Shown here: piece by piece, positions 48,603-61,025 of the stretch
How positions within the stretch are numbered: the stretch's first letter is position 1
How the letters are laid out: every line of letters begins with the position of its first letter
NCBI RefSeq assembly: GCF_963924675.1
Contig: NC_089220.1
Location: 154,602,270 to 154,666,269 of the forward strand
Length of the DNA: 64,000 nt
Source of the DNA: Phocoena phocoena
Lineage: Eukaryota; Chordata; Mammalia; Artiodactyla; Phocoenidae
Direction: 5' to 3'
Made by a program: the position numbers and the translations under genes
Notes under the pieces: model-generated
The model's input: only the letters and a program-made list of their open reading frames with translations
Databases searched by the model: none
What the model was told of the DNA's origin: nothing

Positions 48603-49260
48603 GAAATTTACTTGGAAACAAATCTTTGAACCTGACCTGGTACATCTTCAGGCCAGGAACTTCAAGCCCCCTTTCTATCTGTGATGCAGTGAACAAAATT
48701 GCCTGAAAGTGACTCTGGGTGTTGGTTCTGGATTAACTAGATAGTTGCCAGAGACTAGGAGATGTTCCCTCTCCTAGTGGGAGGGACTGCTCCCAAGCTC
48801 AGCTTCCCACCAGACCTGAGGTACCTCCCAAAGTCAGGGTACTACAAATCCTATTTGCCATCTGGACTTCAGGTGCTGGACAGCTGGCATTATCAAATGA
48901 GACCAGTGAACAGCTGGTACCCCATCTCCAAGTAGCCTGTGTATTGCCCCACTGATAAGGCTGCTTTCTCATTTTTGCCCTATAAAAGGCTTAAGTGGCA
49001 GGAAGTAATAGCCCTCTAGAAGAACACAGACCCATAAGACAGGAGCAGAACCTCTGGGCGCTGTGTACCTCTCTGTGGGATGATGGCAGTCAGAGGACTC
49101 ATGCTTTCTCTTCTCTTGCAGATCCAGCCTCCTAGGGTTTCTTTTCCCAGTACAGCCTGTATCCTGTGATGATGTAGAATTCATCTTGAGCCCAGTGCAC
49201 CACAGGTGGTGGCCCAGAAGGGACTCACCGGACACAATACTTCCAGATTTCATTTCCTAA
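48603..49260 (+). mobile_element. Possible solo LTR, unassigned
   Basis: A GC-balanced, repeat-free block of about 600 bp holds a TATA-like gccctataaaaggcttaag near 48978 and CT-rich stretches downstream (tgctttctcttctcttgcag). These resemble the promoter part of a retroviral-type LTR. I cannot place its ends or family. It could instead be unique sequence. Confidence 0.3.
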
Positions 49261-50239
49261 TGGATTACTTTTCAGTTTGCTAAGATTCCCAATGGGAAAG
49301 CTAACATAATTGGCAGCAATCCTGGGTCCACACCATTCTGGGATTTACTATTCGAACATTTCCTTCTGTCCATCCAGGAATTAAAAAAAAAAAAAAACCC
49401 AGTTAATATTATCATCCAAGTGTTCAATAAAATAAAAAGGTTTTTTCTTCACAAAAAGTCTAGATGGCAGAGCCTCTTGATTAAAAGAATGCATATAATT
49501 TAGAAGATTTAAGAATGTAGCCTGTTTTCAGTTCTTTTGCTCCTGTATTAATGGAGTAATTTGCCTTTGCTTTTCATTCTGGTGAGTAAAATGAAGAATA
49601 TTCTAATCAAGTTCACTATTTTGTTTGGAGACATAAATAATCACAGCTATTATAACATATTTTTCTTGTATTATAAAATTTTTAAAATCCCTCTTACTTG
49701 AAATATTTCTATCATGTGTATACATGCTTTCTCAGGTTGATAAGAGAAATATCATAGCATAATGTAAAAAGCAATTTTCATTTCTTTGACACAGGTTAGG
49801 CTGGACTTTTTCTTTTTTGTCTTCATTGGTAGTTCTTATTTCTTTTTTTTGTGAATTGCTTCTTAATTATTATTCAGATACTACCTGAAAGTATTTTTTA
49901 ATTTGAAAATTCTTTATATATTGACATTTAAAATAGACATATTCAAGTATTTTATCATTTGGTCATTTCTCTGCTTCTTTTGTTTATATCATAAAATTCA
50001 AGCATGCCAGAATTTTACATTTTTGTATAATTTAGCTTTTTTCTTTAGAGCTTTTGTTTTGCTTACATGTTTAGTTCACCCTTTCCTAATCTAGTATTAC
50101 ATAAATATTTATCTATGTTTCTTTGTTTTTTAAACAAATTGTCTATTTTACATTTAACTAATTTAAGCTCGCTGGAATAAACTTTGCTTTAAAATGTAAT
50201 ATAAAGATCTATTTTCTCCCTGGTAATTAAGGCTTTCTT
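49261..50239. other. No feature recognised
   Basis: Strongly AT-rich, with an A-run near 49383. Pyrimidine-rich words near 49800-49950 may be a very old antisense L1, not assignable by eye. Confidence 0.4.
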
Positions 50240-50244
50240 TCCAT

Positions 50245-50560
50245 AGTGATTTTGCTGAATAATCTCTTTGTAACTTTTTTGTATTGGTGTAACTCCCTTC
50301 TAGCTCCATTCTGCTCAGAAGCCTCCTTTCTGAGAGGTACATTCTATCATAATTCCCCCAATCAAGCTTTTTATCTCTTTGCTCTGTTTTCTTCTACGTC
50401 ACACTTTTCATTACTTGACATTATACTTGACTTCTTCGTACACTTATCTGTTCATTGTCTCACTCATGAGCATGTTAAGTTCCAGGAGAGCAGGAACTTT
50501 TACATTCATTCGTGATTGTATCTCAATGCTTTGAAAATGTCCTGCATATATAAAAAACAA
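50245..50560 (+). mobile_element. L2 3' region
   Basis: L2 order: ctccattctgctcagaagcc, gttcattgtctcactcatga, catgttaagttccaggagag, then ctcaatgctttgaaaatgtc. Confidence 0.7.
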
Positions 50561-52560
50561 AACAAAACAAAACCACTTCCTATATAGTTATCGAACAAGG
50601 GGATACTTAGATACAATGTAGATTTTCTGCCTTTCATGTTATCTGACTTTGTAAATACTTTCTCCTTATACTGCATCTTTCTTCATACAATGGATCTTTT
50701 AAGATGGAATAAATGACATATTCTTGTTTGTTCCTCAATTGAGTAACTGAGTTCAACTCTTTGCTCTGAATGTCTCAGTTTTGTTTTAAGTGATAGAAGC
50801 TCTGAAAAGGTTATATATCTCAGTTAGATTGTGATTGTGTGTTCTTTTTGTATAGATTGGTAAAGTAAATGATATTAAGTAACTTTATGATTTCAGATGC
50901 TCTTAAGTAAACAAAAACAGCAAACATGATAATTTTTCTGTAAAAGGAAGTAACTTATTCTAGCTTTTGTTTTTGTCTTTTAAGACTCCTTATAATGTAG
51001 TGTTATCCTAAGAGGGACAGATCTTATTTATTTTTAATTTTATTTTCCATGGAAGCTATCAGTCCTTAGAAACAATTTGGCAGCTAATGGCACTTTTTTT
51101 TCCCTGCCAGTTCTCAGACATGTAAAATCATGATAGAGGCAGAGAAGGAAATTGGTTTGATGGTCTCTGTGATATTAACTGGTTGCTGAGCAGAGACGGT
51201 AATCTGTCCTGAGTTCCTACAGGTTTTCAGGGAGTGTTCGCTAAGCTATAAGGAGTTTGTAGTTGGAATTCCACTGGCTAATTGGCTCTATATTATCACA
51301 ACTGGAGGCCACTTAGGAAAGGGTGGAGCACACAAAGAACTGTGTGTAATTTATTAGGGTAAGGTCTGAGTGCCAACTACGTAGACCTCTCAATTCTCTC
51401 CTAGATTACTTGAGGATTGAAGCTCTAATTCATCTTACTAATTAATGGATTTAGCTTAATTGTTGTAAGTTTAAATTTTGTGCAGGAGCCCAAAGACTGG
51501 AAACTACTGTATGTGTCATAAATCAGTGATGCACATAAGTCAACTCGATCTTTTGGAGCCGCCTGTCTCCCTATGATGGCAGTACCCCTGGCCATCATCT
51601 CAAAATAAAGTGACTGTGTCACCTTTATTCCCTCCAGGAAAGATCTCTTGACTTAAAAGAAAGGTGATTGAATCACAGGGCGCATCTGTGCATACCCAAG
51701 ATCATTTCTTCTGTTTTTCAACTGTTTCAAAAATTGTTTTAACCGTGCTGTGGCAAGTTTGGGGCAACATTCATAAATTTTGTCCTACTTCTTTGTTGGC
51801 ACACAGCCACGGGTATGGAGCCAGGGCTTTCTTGTGGAAAACTGTCAAGTTTGGGGTTTGGGAGCAATAAAGTTCCTTTTCATGTGTGAGGTCTGGGAGC
51901 CCTTCAGCACTTCCTGCTCTGGGGATGTCAACGTTCATCTCCAGTGAGACATTGCAGATGGAATCCAGCAAAGCTGTACAGGAAGCCAGGAGATAATCAG
52001 GTCTCTGCACAGTGGGCCAGAGCAAGTCCCAAGCTGGCAGGGCCCGTGGCAGATGGCTCAGAGGCTGCTGCTCCCTTGTCACCTTGGAGAAGACGTATCC
52101 CGGCTTCTTTCCCAGGCAGGCTTTGAGAAGGGAGCAGGGGGATATTTGAGAAGTTACTTCTCTTCTTTTGGGCTATTTTTCCTGTGTCCACATCATTCTT
52201 TTACTTCCAATTATGTAAAGAGACAATATAGATGGGGAACTTTTCCCATCATTCTGAAGTAGGGCAAAAAAAATCTCCAAGCTGGACAATATTTTTACTC
52301 TAATCCATTGGGTTCATAGGTCACTGGGGGATAGACCCAGTTGCCATTTGAGGTCATCGGAAAGAGAGGGGAGAAAAGCATAAAGTTAATCTAACTTGCT
52401 GATTGAAGGACAGTTTTTTTTCTCTCTGCTTTTTTAGCTTGCTGGGAGCGTGAGAATATGACTTATGGTTCAGGAAGGTAAGTTCTCAAGATAAGGAAGA
52501 CAAAACGACTCTCCTAGCAACACGATTAAATTAAGCAAATATCATCTTAGCACGTTAGAA
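50561..52560. other. No feature recognised
   Basis: About 2 kb without an assignable repeat; GC-richer at 51880-52120, where short overlapping frames show no domain. Confidence 0.45.
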
Positions 52561-52562
52561 AG

Positions 52563-52925
52563 TGCTAAGTAAATATTTTGGTGTACAGTTCCATGAGTGT
52601 TAACACGTGCATAGATTCTTGTAACTACCACCAGAATACAGAATAATTCCAACGCAGCCCAAATACTCCATCACTGTGACCCTCTGTGGGTAGATGCTCC
52701 CCCTCGCCCAACTCCACCTTTAATCTCTGGATTTGGTAGAGAGTTCTTTGATATATCTGACACCAGGAACGCTATCCATAAGGGGGAAAACAATGAATAA
52801 ATTGGACTTCATCTGAGTTAAAAAGCTTACTCCTTGAAGGAAACAGCGAAGAGTGAAAAGCCAAGCCACGGACTGGGAGAAAACACTTGCAAATCACCCA
52901 TCAGACAAATGTTCATGGCACTTTG
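52563..52925. mobile_element. Inverted L1 composite, copy 1
   Basis: The left part (52575-52735) is an antisense L1M 3' UTR: acacgtgcatagattcttgt, accagaatacagaataattc. The right part (52765-52917) is sense L1 ORF2: aaattggacttcatctgagt, ctgggagaaaacacttgcaa. The switch in strand fits an L1 insertion with a 5' inversion. Confidence 0.75.
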
Positions 52926-53547
52926 AGTGAGAGGAAATTGAATAAGGCATGATCTTTTTCCTACAAGAAACGGTAGTGAAGGGCAGCCAGAGATCAGTAT
53001 GTAATAAACTATATATGAAGAAGGATGTGACTAACGCTAAAATCACGGGAGCACATCAAAAATACAGCAGTATTTGAGGCGGGGAGGGGGCTTTGTTCCA
53101 GCTTGGGAAATCAAGGATGGCTTCATGGGGGCATGGAAACTGGTGGGAGGGGGTGTTTCAGAGGAGGGATTCATGGAAGAAAAGCTAGAGAAGTGAGAAA
53201 ATACAGGGCATAAACGGGAAAAAGCAAGTAGTCTACTCTGGTCGGCTCCTGCGTCACTTCCGTGTCACCAATGGCGGGAGGAGAAGGAATACAGACCTTC
53301 TCAGCTTCTAGTACATCTTCTAATGAGCCTATCCTTCAATATTTATCCCTTCCTAGGTCACAAGGATAAAAAGGCAGCTCTCTCATAAGTAGAAGTTGCT
53401 CCCAAAGAATAGACTCCCTGGTTTTTGCTGAAACAAAGAAAACCGTTAAGGGTCATTGATAACCAACTGAACTGTTCCGATGGTCCATTAGAAATGCAAA
53501 TGTTAACTGCTCTGTGATAAGCATAATAAACAAAACAAGGAAACCAT
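52926..53547. other. No feature recognised
   Basis: Purine-rich around 53070-53220; no gene or repeat was assigned. Confidence 0.45.
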
Positions 53548-53777
53548 TTAGAAGGTGGTATTTTTTTGTTTTTTTTTTTGTTTTTTTTTTGCAGTACGCG
53601 GGCCTCTCACTGTTGTGGCCTCTCCCGTTGCGGATGCGCAGGCTCAGCGGCCATGGCTCACGAGCCCAGCCGCTCCGCGGCATATGGGATCTTCCCGAAC
53701 TGGGGCACAAACCCGTGTCCCCTGCATCGGCAGGCGGACTCTCAACCACTGCGCCACCAGGGAAGCCCTTAGAAGGT
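53548..53777 (-). mobile_element. Cetacean CHR SINE with 14-bp internal deletion
   Basis: Minus-strand copy with a T-rich tail (T/G interrupted) on the left. It lacks the gcacaggctccgga segment present in the other copies (junction near 53632). The duplication ttagaaggt lies at 53548-53556 and 53769-53777. Confidence 0.95.
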
Positions 53778-54334
53778 ATTTTTGAGACATTTAGGCTTTG
53801 ATTAGTTATAAAGGCAGAGAAAAAGACCCAGCAGTTTGATCCTATTTGTCTGCAGATGGAGTCAATAATCTTAATAGTTTTGAAAGGTCCTGAATGTCTT
53901 GGGTCTCTTAGACCCCTGCCACGGCTCCTTTGTGGTTAGACAACCTGTAATGGGACCAGTTTCCCCAAGTCATTTTTCCTGTGTACCATCAGGCTTAGAT
54001 ATAAATGAAACATAGGCTTCTGTAATACTTAAGCATCTTTTCTACTGGGCAACATTCCTGAAAGAACTGATTCTTTTGCTGCCGGTCAACTGTTGAAACA
54101 AGCATAGAATTAGCATTTAAATTATGTTAAACAGTGGAGGAGTGTCAGAATATAAACTTATACCACTTTCATGTTTTAGATAGATGTCAGGCTTAACTGC
54201 TGCTTTTAAATTCTGTTTTATACCTTCTTTAATACAAATAAGATTGTATGCATTGAAAAGCTCTGATTCATGTCATTTACATTCATTTTCCTTCAGATAT
54301 ATTAGATGTGAAAGAGATTTTTCAAGAATTTACA
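53778..54334. other. No feature recognised
   Basis: AT-rich; no gene or repeat was assigned. Confidence 0.45.
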
Positions 54335-55180
54335 TTTACATTTTTGAGTGGGTATAGTACTGTGTGTTTTAACATGTGCATAGATTCTTGTAACCCCCCA
54401 CTGCAAACAAGATACAGAATAGATCCAACCTCCCCCACATTATTCCCTTTTTTCTGACCCTTTTTAGATAAGCCCCCTGCCCCGTGATTTTGGCAAACAC
54501 TATTAATAAATGAAAAATTGATAAACTGAATTTCATCAAAAATTTAAAAATTTGCTCTTCAAAGAACACAGTTAAGAGGTTGAAAAGGCAAGTACAGATT
54601 GAGAGAAAACATTTGTAAATCATGTATCAACCAAGATCGTATATCCAGAAAAAAGAACTCTTGAAACTCAACAGGAATTGAATAAACAACCCAGTTAAAA
54701 AAGGGGCAAAAGCTTAGAACAAAGACTTCACCAAGAAGATAAAGGGCAGGCAAAGCAGCAAATGAAAAGATCATTAGTCATTAAGGCCATATAAATTAAA
54801 ACCACACTGTGATACCATTATACACCTATTAGAACCAATAAATAAAAATTACTGATGATACAAATTGATAGCGAATGTGGAGCACCTGGAACGCAGAATG
54901 GTACAGTTACTCTGGAAAACAGGCTGAGACGTCCCATGTGACTCCACAACCCCACTTCCAGGAATTTATGTTAGAGAAATGAAAACTTAGATTCATACTA
55001 AAATCTGTACATGTTTATAGCAGCATTATTCATAATCACCAAAATCTGGAAACCACTCAAATGCTGTCAAAGGCTGAATGGATAACCAAATTATGGTACA
55101 TCCATAAAATGGAATACAAGAAATAATATAGCTGAATCTCAAGATAATGAGGCTGAGTAAAAGAAGTTATATTCCATTTA
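54335..55180. mobile_element. Inverted L1 composite, copy 2, longer ORF2 part
   Basis: The left part (54360-54480) is an antisense L1M 3' UTR (acatgtgcatagattcttgt, agatacagaatagatccaa). The right part (54500-55170) is a sense L1 ORF2 C-terminal region and beyond: ctgaatttcatcaaaaattt, acagcaggaattgaata-like words, gtttatagcagcattattca. Many stops are present; this is a dead fragment. Confidence 0.82.
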
Positions 55181-55312
55181 GGGCTAATGAGTAACCTCTT
55201 CCTTTAAGGAATATCTCCTCTTATTCTGCTTATGAAACATCTTTTTCTTCCCCCTCTCCTCTCAGGCCTCAAATTATTCCTGCTTCTGTCCTGAAAATCT
55301 CATTTGTGTGTA

Positions 55313-55430
55313 TTTTGGTTATCTTTTGCTACATAACAAATCACCCCAAACTTAGTGGCATAACACAACCAGCTTTTTATTATTCTCATGGATTCTGTAG
55401 GTGAGGACTTGTCTTCGCCCTGAGACCACA
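55313..55430 (+). repeat. Ancient mammalian repeat, family not assigned (left part)
   Basis: The words ttggttatcttttgctacat, aacaaatcaccccaaactta and gtggcataacacaacc match the same family as at 28138. Confidence 0.65.
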
Positions 55431-55840
55431 TTTTCCTGACAGCACCTAGAATTTGATCTTTGCCCTGAGGCTATTTCTTACTTTGAGGACACTTTACTAG
55501 CTGTTACAATCTCTCCAAATTTGCTAGTTGTTACGTTTCCTCCAACGTCTATGTTTCCTTCAAGTTATAGTCAAAAACAAAGTAATTAATTCTTTAGCTT
55601 ATGTCTTTTACTCTTTCGTTTTATTTTAGGGTGTTAAAAGTGAGGCAACAGCTTTAACACTCTTCCTAAAATTCCTCTTACCTTGATCATTGAATTTAGT
55701 ATGTATTCTCTTTCTTTCAAGCTGTCTCTGATGGCTTCCATGAGGCCCACGAGGCTTTTGTCTGTCATTGGGTTCTAAAACCAATGCCATAACTTTTAGA
55801 TTTTGTTATACCAGAACCCACTTCTAGGTACCAAATGCAG
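55431..55840. other. Insert between the two parts of an old repeat
   Basis: AT-rich block that separates two parts of what looks like one ancient repeat. It ends near cccacttctaggtaccaaat, which resembles an old LTR-type end, but I cannot assign it. Confidence 0.35.
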
Positions 55841-56240
55841 TTCCAGTTATTGCTGTAACCACCCTAAGCTGGGAGTTGTGAAGCTTCAACCATTTTACCG
55901 TGCTCATGTATTCTCTAGGTCAGGAATTAGAGTGGATTATGGTGAAGACAGCTTACCCCTGTTCCATGTTACCTTATCAGGAACCTGTTGATGGCTGGGA
56001 TATGATTCCAACAACGGGAGCTTGGGATCATCTGAAAGCTTCTTCACTCACTTGTCTGGGTCTTGGACTAGGATGACTTGAAGGTTGATTTCATCCAAGT
56101 CTCAACCCAAGCATCTAGATACATCCTCTCCACGTGACTAAGGTTTCTTACATCATGGCATCTGGGAACATCCAACGAGTTAGGATGCCAAGAGAAGCAG
56201 GTGGAAGTTGCATCACATTTATGACTTAGCTCTGGATATT
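55841..56240 (+). repeat. Ancient mammalian repeat, family not assigned (right part)
   Basis: The words cttcttcactcacttgtctg, tcctctccacgtgactaagg, catcatggcatctgggaaca and gaagcaggtggaagttgcat follow the usual order of the rest of the family at 55313. Confidence 0.55.
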
Positions 56241-56519
56241 ATTGATACATCTTCTGCTCTCTGCAGCTTGGTACACCCCTCTCCCCTCCAGCCATTAAAG
56301 TCTTTCCTTCAGAGCAGTTGTAAGTCTTTCCAGACTCTTGAGTAGGGGACATAGATCTCACCTCTCATTGGAAAAAGTGTCAAAGAATTAAGAATGGTGT
56401 TTAAAAACTCCCACAGTGCCCACAGCTGTACCCATCCTCCCAGAGATCAAGTTATCTCTAGCCTGGACTTTTCTCCTGAACACTAGGCCCACAATTCACA
56501 CGTCTCATAAATATTTTAC

Positions 56520-56800
56520 TTAAATTCACCAGCATCAACAACAAACAGAAATGGACCCACCTAGAATCATATTTCAGAGCGTCTACCCCAAGAAGAGTAC
56601 ATAAGTCTATTCAACACAAGGTGATTTAAAATACCAAAAAGTCATAAGTAAGCAAAATGCCCAGCGATAAAAGAAACTGTGAAGTCAGCTCTAATATATC
56701 CACTGGATGAGATGGAAGATATCCATGAAAAATGATAAGTATGAAGATTATGTAGCAATGTCTTTGAAATATCACGTCATGAAAAAAAAAAGAGCATCTT
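56520..56800 (+). mobile_element. Old L1 fragment, ORF2 end to 3' UTR
   Basis: The words gcaaaatgcccagcgataaa, atatatccactggatgagat and atgaagattatgtagcaatg follow the diverged L1M text after the ORF2 stop. Confidence 0.55.
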
Positions 56801-57334
56801 GTGATGGACACTTCCACTGCAATTAAAAACAAGAAGATGTACATAAAAATATCATAAGAAAAATTGTCGAGGATCATTGTGTCGGGAAAGGTGACATTAC
56901 GAATGATTTATTTTTCCTCCTCTCTTCCTCCCATTTTCCTTTCTGGTATTATATTACTTTAACAACCTAAAAAAGTATTTTTAAAATTCGAAACCAAAAC
57001 GATCTGTCCCAAACTGAACTTGTCATTTCATACCTCCTGCCATTACCCCCGCCCCACCTTTTTTTTCTTTCCTTGACTCTCAATTAAAGCCGTTATCATC
57101 CTCTAACTGGTCCAGGCTAGATACTCAGAGTCACCATTCTGACCTTTTTATTTATTTATTTTTTAACAGTATTTATGTACAGTTAACCTCTGAATACCCC
57201 AAATTCTACTTCTCCAATAGCTTTGCAATTATAAAATAATATATGGAATTATAAATTATAAAATAATTAAAGGAATAGGCATAAACTTATTTTTAGAATT
57301 ATATAGAACTATACTAATATCTACCAGGTTCCAA
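56801..57334. other. No feature recognised
   Basis: AT-rich; the stretch 57230-57310 repeats aattataaaataat words. No gene was found. Confidence 0.45.
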
Positions 57335-57540
57335 TCCCCGCTTCACTGCTTACTCTCTGAGTGAGCCTGGACAGGTTTCTCAGTCTTCCTGAACCAATCA
57401 GTTTCCTTATCTGGAGTGTGAGGATAGCATACGTGTCCTGCACATAATTTTGCAAGAGTTAAATTATACGATATATGTAATGGCTAATACAGTGTCTGGA
57501 ATCAACTAGGCACTTAAGAAGTGGTCATTATTGTACGCAA
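57335..57540 (+). mobile_element. MIR SINE
   Basis: MIR order: aggttccaatccccgcttca, ctgcttactctctgagtgag, aatcagtttccttatctgga, then actaggcacttaagaagtgg at the tail. Confidence 0.85.
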
Positions 57541-59663
57541 TGTAAGAATCTTCAACTATAACTGTTGGTACTCACATGATTTCCGAGCACCTCAATGAGA
57601 AAAGCAAACACACAAAACCACACACACATTTAAAAGCAGGACTCTATATCGAAATAACTGGATCTAAGTATTTCTCACTCATTCTCTAATACAACCAATC
57701 AGCCTCAGGTGGCTGTAAAACAAGTTTACCATCAGAAATAAGATGCACAGAAAAATCAATAGCCTTGTGGTCAATATTAATCTCCCATCAATGAAGGCCC
57801 ATATCTTTCACTCTTTATGGTAATTGTCCCAGTGATCTACTTAAAGTGTTTAAAATACTTAGAGGGGCCTGCTGATAGCATCTTATCCAGGCTCTGAGCA
57901 GCAGTGTGAAGGAACACCCAGGAGCTGGGGCTGGTTCTCCTGCTGTTTAATTGGACAAAGGGTCTTTGGGTGTCACAGACACCAGACTGTGTTTGCCGAT
58001 GGGTCTGACTTCCCTCCTTCCTCTCCGAGATGAGGGTGGTTGTCCTTTCTTCTTCTGAGGCGTTCAGGGTTCACTGAAACAAAATAGGCCTGGGCTCAGC
58101 TCACCACTTAAGCCAGTGTTGTTAGGAATCTCATTGTATGCAGTCTAGGAGGCTTCAACATTAAACTACTCCGTTGGCAGCAAATGAGACCCCTCTTCTC
58201 CACGGAAGTCTATTAATATGCACACTTAGAGCTGATTGGCATTGACGGCTGTTGTCCAAATAGCTCAGTTTCACTTCCAATAAAAGCCTACTTATTCTCA
58301 TAGAAATCTTGCTTCCATCAACTGACTTGCATTTTTCTCCAAATTAACATCAAGTTTAGGAATTTAAAGATCTACCGTCAGTGGGTTAATTTTGGTTCAA
58401 GACGCTTTGCAGAGAATGAAGACATGGTCTATGAAGGGTGATATCCTCCTTCCTAGCTAGACCTTGTCTTCTTTTCTTTCTCAGCAGCTGACCCCCACTC
58501 CCACCTTAAATACCATTGTACCACCATGGAGGTCATGGAGGCAAGAATCCTTCCTGAGCTTGGTGCTTCCAGTAATTATGAAAAAGCACACTTATTTCTG
58601 AAGCTGAGAACCCATATAAGGCATTTGTAATTGGACAGTGATGCCCCGGTATAACCCACACACATACATATAGTTGTGCAAAAACTTAATGTCTAATGCA
58701 CTTGTTCATTTTCAATTGTCTTTTAGATTTTATATGAACACACTAATTCAGAAATATACAGGATATCTCACTTTCTATATGCCTATATTCTATTTTAGTT
58801 AGTCGACCACATCCATTTTTATTTTATATTTTACCCAAACCTTTCCAAGTGGCACATGCTGTTTGAAATCATAATGACAGGCATTACTTTGATGTTACTT
58901 TTTATCTTTAACTTAGCCATCATTCACAGCTGCTTCTGCTTCGACTGAACAAGGCACTTAAAAAAGGGAAGATATTATATAAATTAAATTTTCATTTGTC
59001 TGTAACTTATCAAAAGATTGCACCAGTTCTGATTTACAGTTAGGATTGGAAATTAACTTCAAAGGGCAAGAAATGGAAAAGTGGAGGCATATTCTTTCAT
59101 GGCTTATTACTGAAAAGGGAGAAGTGATGTAATGATAACAAAAAGGTTTCTCCTCTTGAACAATAGAAGAAATATCAATTCCTCTTGTAAATGTGTGTTT
59201 ATATCCATTTATAAGCTTTGTCTACCTCTTAACCCTTTGAACTCATAACTACAATGCCAACAACTCCTATGATACAATCATTATAGAACTATGGCATAAC
59301 AGAAATTAGAGCTTGGAGATACATCAAGAGACCAAAAAAGGCCAGCCGACTGCTTTCAGGGAGATGTAGTATTAATAGAACCATTTCTAGATGTGACACA
59401 GATCAGAGAGTTTACCTGTCCAACTTACACCTGATTAGTGGTAAAGTGAACCTGGAACCAAGTCACCTCATTCATCCTCGTTCAGTACTCTTCCCATTAC
59501 TATGCAGGAACTAATTTTGCACTCCTCCAAGATCTCACATTTGATAAACCCCATCTGCAAACACTCCCTCTTTACTTGACACCTCTTCCATCCTCTGTGC
59601 CCACTCACTTTCTTTTTTGCTTCTCAAGCTTGTCCCCCTTCCATTCTTCTCCCGTGAGTAGAA
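57541..59663. other. No feature recognised
   Basis: About 2 kb without an assignable young repeat. Sequence at 57870-58500 is less AT-rich than its neighbours and might be conserved non-coding, which cannot be judged from one genome. Confidence 0.4.
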
Positions 59664-59807
59664 TCCAAAAATCTATGGGACTTCCCTGGTGGTCCAGTCT
59701 TAAGATTCCGTGCTACCAATGCAGGGGGCACTGGTTCAATCCCTGGTTGGGGAACTAAGATCACACATGTCCTGCAGCGGGGCCAAAAAAAGTCCCCAAA
59801 TCTGTGG
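59664..59807 (+). mobile_element. CHR-superfamily SINE, short form, with target-site duplication
   Basis: Starts gggacttccctggtggtcca, has the B-box-like ggttcaatccctgg, and ends ggggccaaaaaaa. The imperfect duplication tccaaaaatctatgg / tccccaaatctgtgg lies at 59664-59678 and 59793-59807. Confidence 0.9.
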
Positions 59808-60894
59808 CACCAGCCACTTATGTAACACCCTCAATAAAATTCTAGACTCCTCCTTTTTTTTTTTTTTTTTTTGCACACTGTCTTTATCCTCTGATGACGT
59901 CCATCATTGACTTTGTCATTTGCTGCCCTGACAGCACATATCCTCATAACTTTCATGACCCTAGACACTTTTGCCAGTGTGGGTCCCTTCCTTCATTAAA
60001 AAACATTAAAGCATATTTTATGACTGCTTTGGTATAAAGGTAAAGATAATCTTCCACGCTGAAAGTTCATTATTCCCCCCTCTGATCTTAAAAGAAATTA
60101 AAACATTTTCCTGGACCCCTTAAAAGTATTAGAGGCAGTAGGCTCAGTATGTACTCTACCTGATGGATTAGTTGGCCTGGAGTTAAACCATGGAAAAGCA
60201 TAGATTCGATCCTGTGAAGCATTAAACTTTTCTAGTCTATTTCTAGTCCATGCTTCTTACCAATATACACAGTCAAAAGAAAGACACTCAGACGTGCACA
60301 AAATGGAAGCTTCTCTCTATTCTTTGAAAAAAGTCAATATTGACTTTGAAAATCAGTGATGAATAGAGTGATAAGTGATGAAACCCAAAGTTGCAAGGGT
60401 TCAAGAGAGAATACGATTATGAAATGATAGGCAATCTGTGTTCTCTTTATAGTACTTCCAGTATTTTCTGATTTTTAAACATGTATTATACATTTTAAAA
60501 ATCAAAAAATTGACTTCCAAGAAAAGAAGTGGTGAAGAGAGCATGGAAACAAATGGAAGAAACCAGAAGTTTAACTATGAATCTAAGAGAGAGAGAGGAA
60601 ATAGTACGCACAAAGGAAACTTTTAGCCTGATAAGTATTAGGGAATAAACATCAGATGACCACCTGGCTGCTCTCAAAGCCCAGTTAAAATTAATTCTGC
60701 ACAGGATCGAATTCTAGCTTCTGATGCTCTCTTTTTCCTTATCAGTATCTCTGGCATTCCTCGCTCACATGTACATATAAAGACATATCCATATTTTATT
60801 GAAAGACAGAACTTGGAAAAGGAAACCAGCAGGAAGTGTATTTTTATTTTCTGTTCTTGGCAAGTAAGTGCATCAAATTCTTCATGATTTAGTA
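59808..60894. other. No feature recognised
   Basis: A T-run of about 20 lies at 59853-59872 without a recognisable SINE body. The rest is AT-rich and unassigned. Confidence 0.45.
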
Positions 60895-61025
60895 GGAAGA
60901 ACATTTGGTTTGGAGCTAGGAAAACTTGATTTCGGTCCCAAATCTCTTATGTATTAATTGGGTAACCTTGGGGAAGTCATGTCTTCTCTGTATTTCAGCC
61001 TTATTATCTATGAAATGAGCCCAAC
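60895..61025 (+). mobile_element. MIR fragment
   Basis: MIR order: catttggtttggagctagga, aaacttgatttcggtcccaa, ccttggggaagtcatgtctt, ctatgaaatgagcccaac. Confidence 0.82.

Noticed and set aside
59853..59872. T-run that could mark another antisense SINE
   Set aside because: The text after it (gcacactgtctttatcc) does not match any SINE body.
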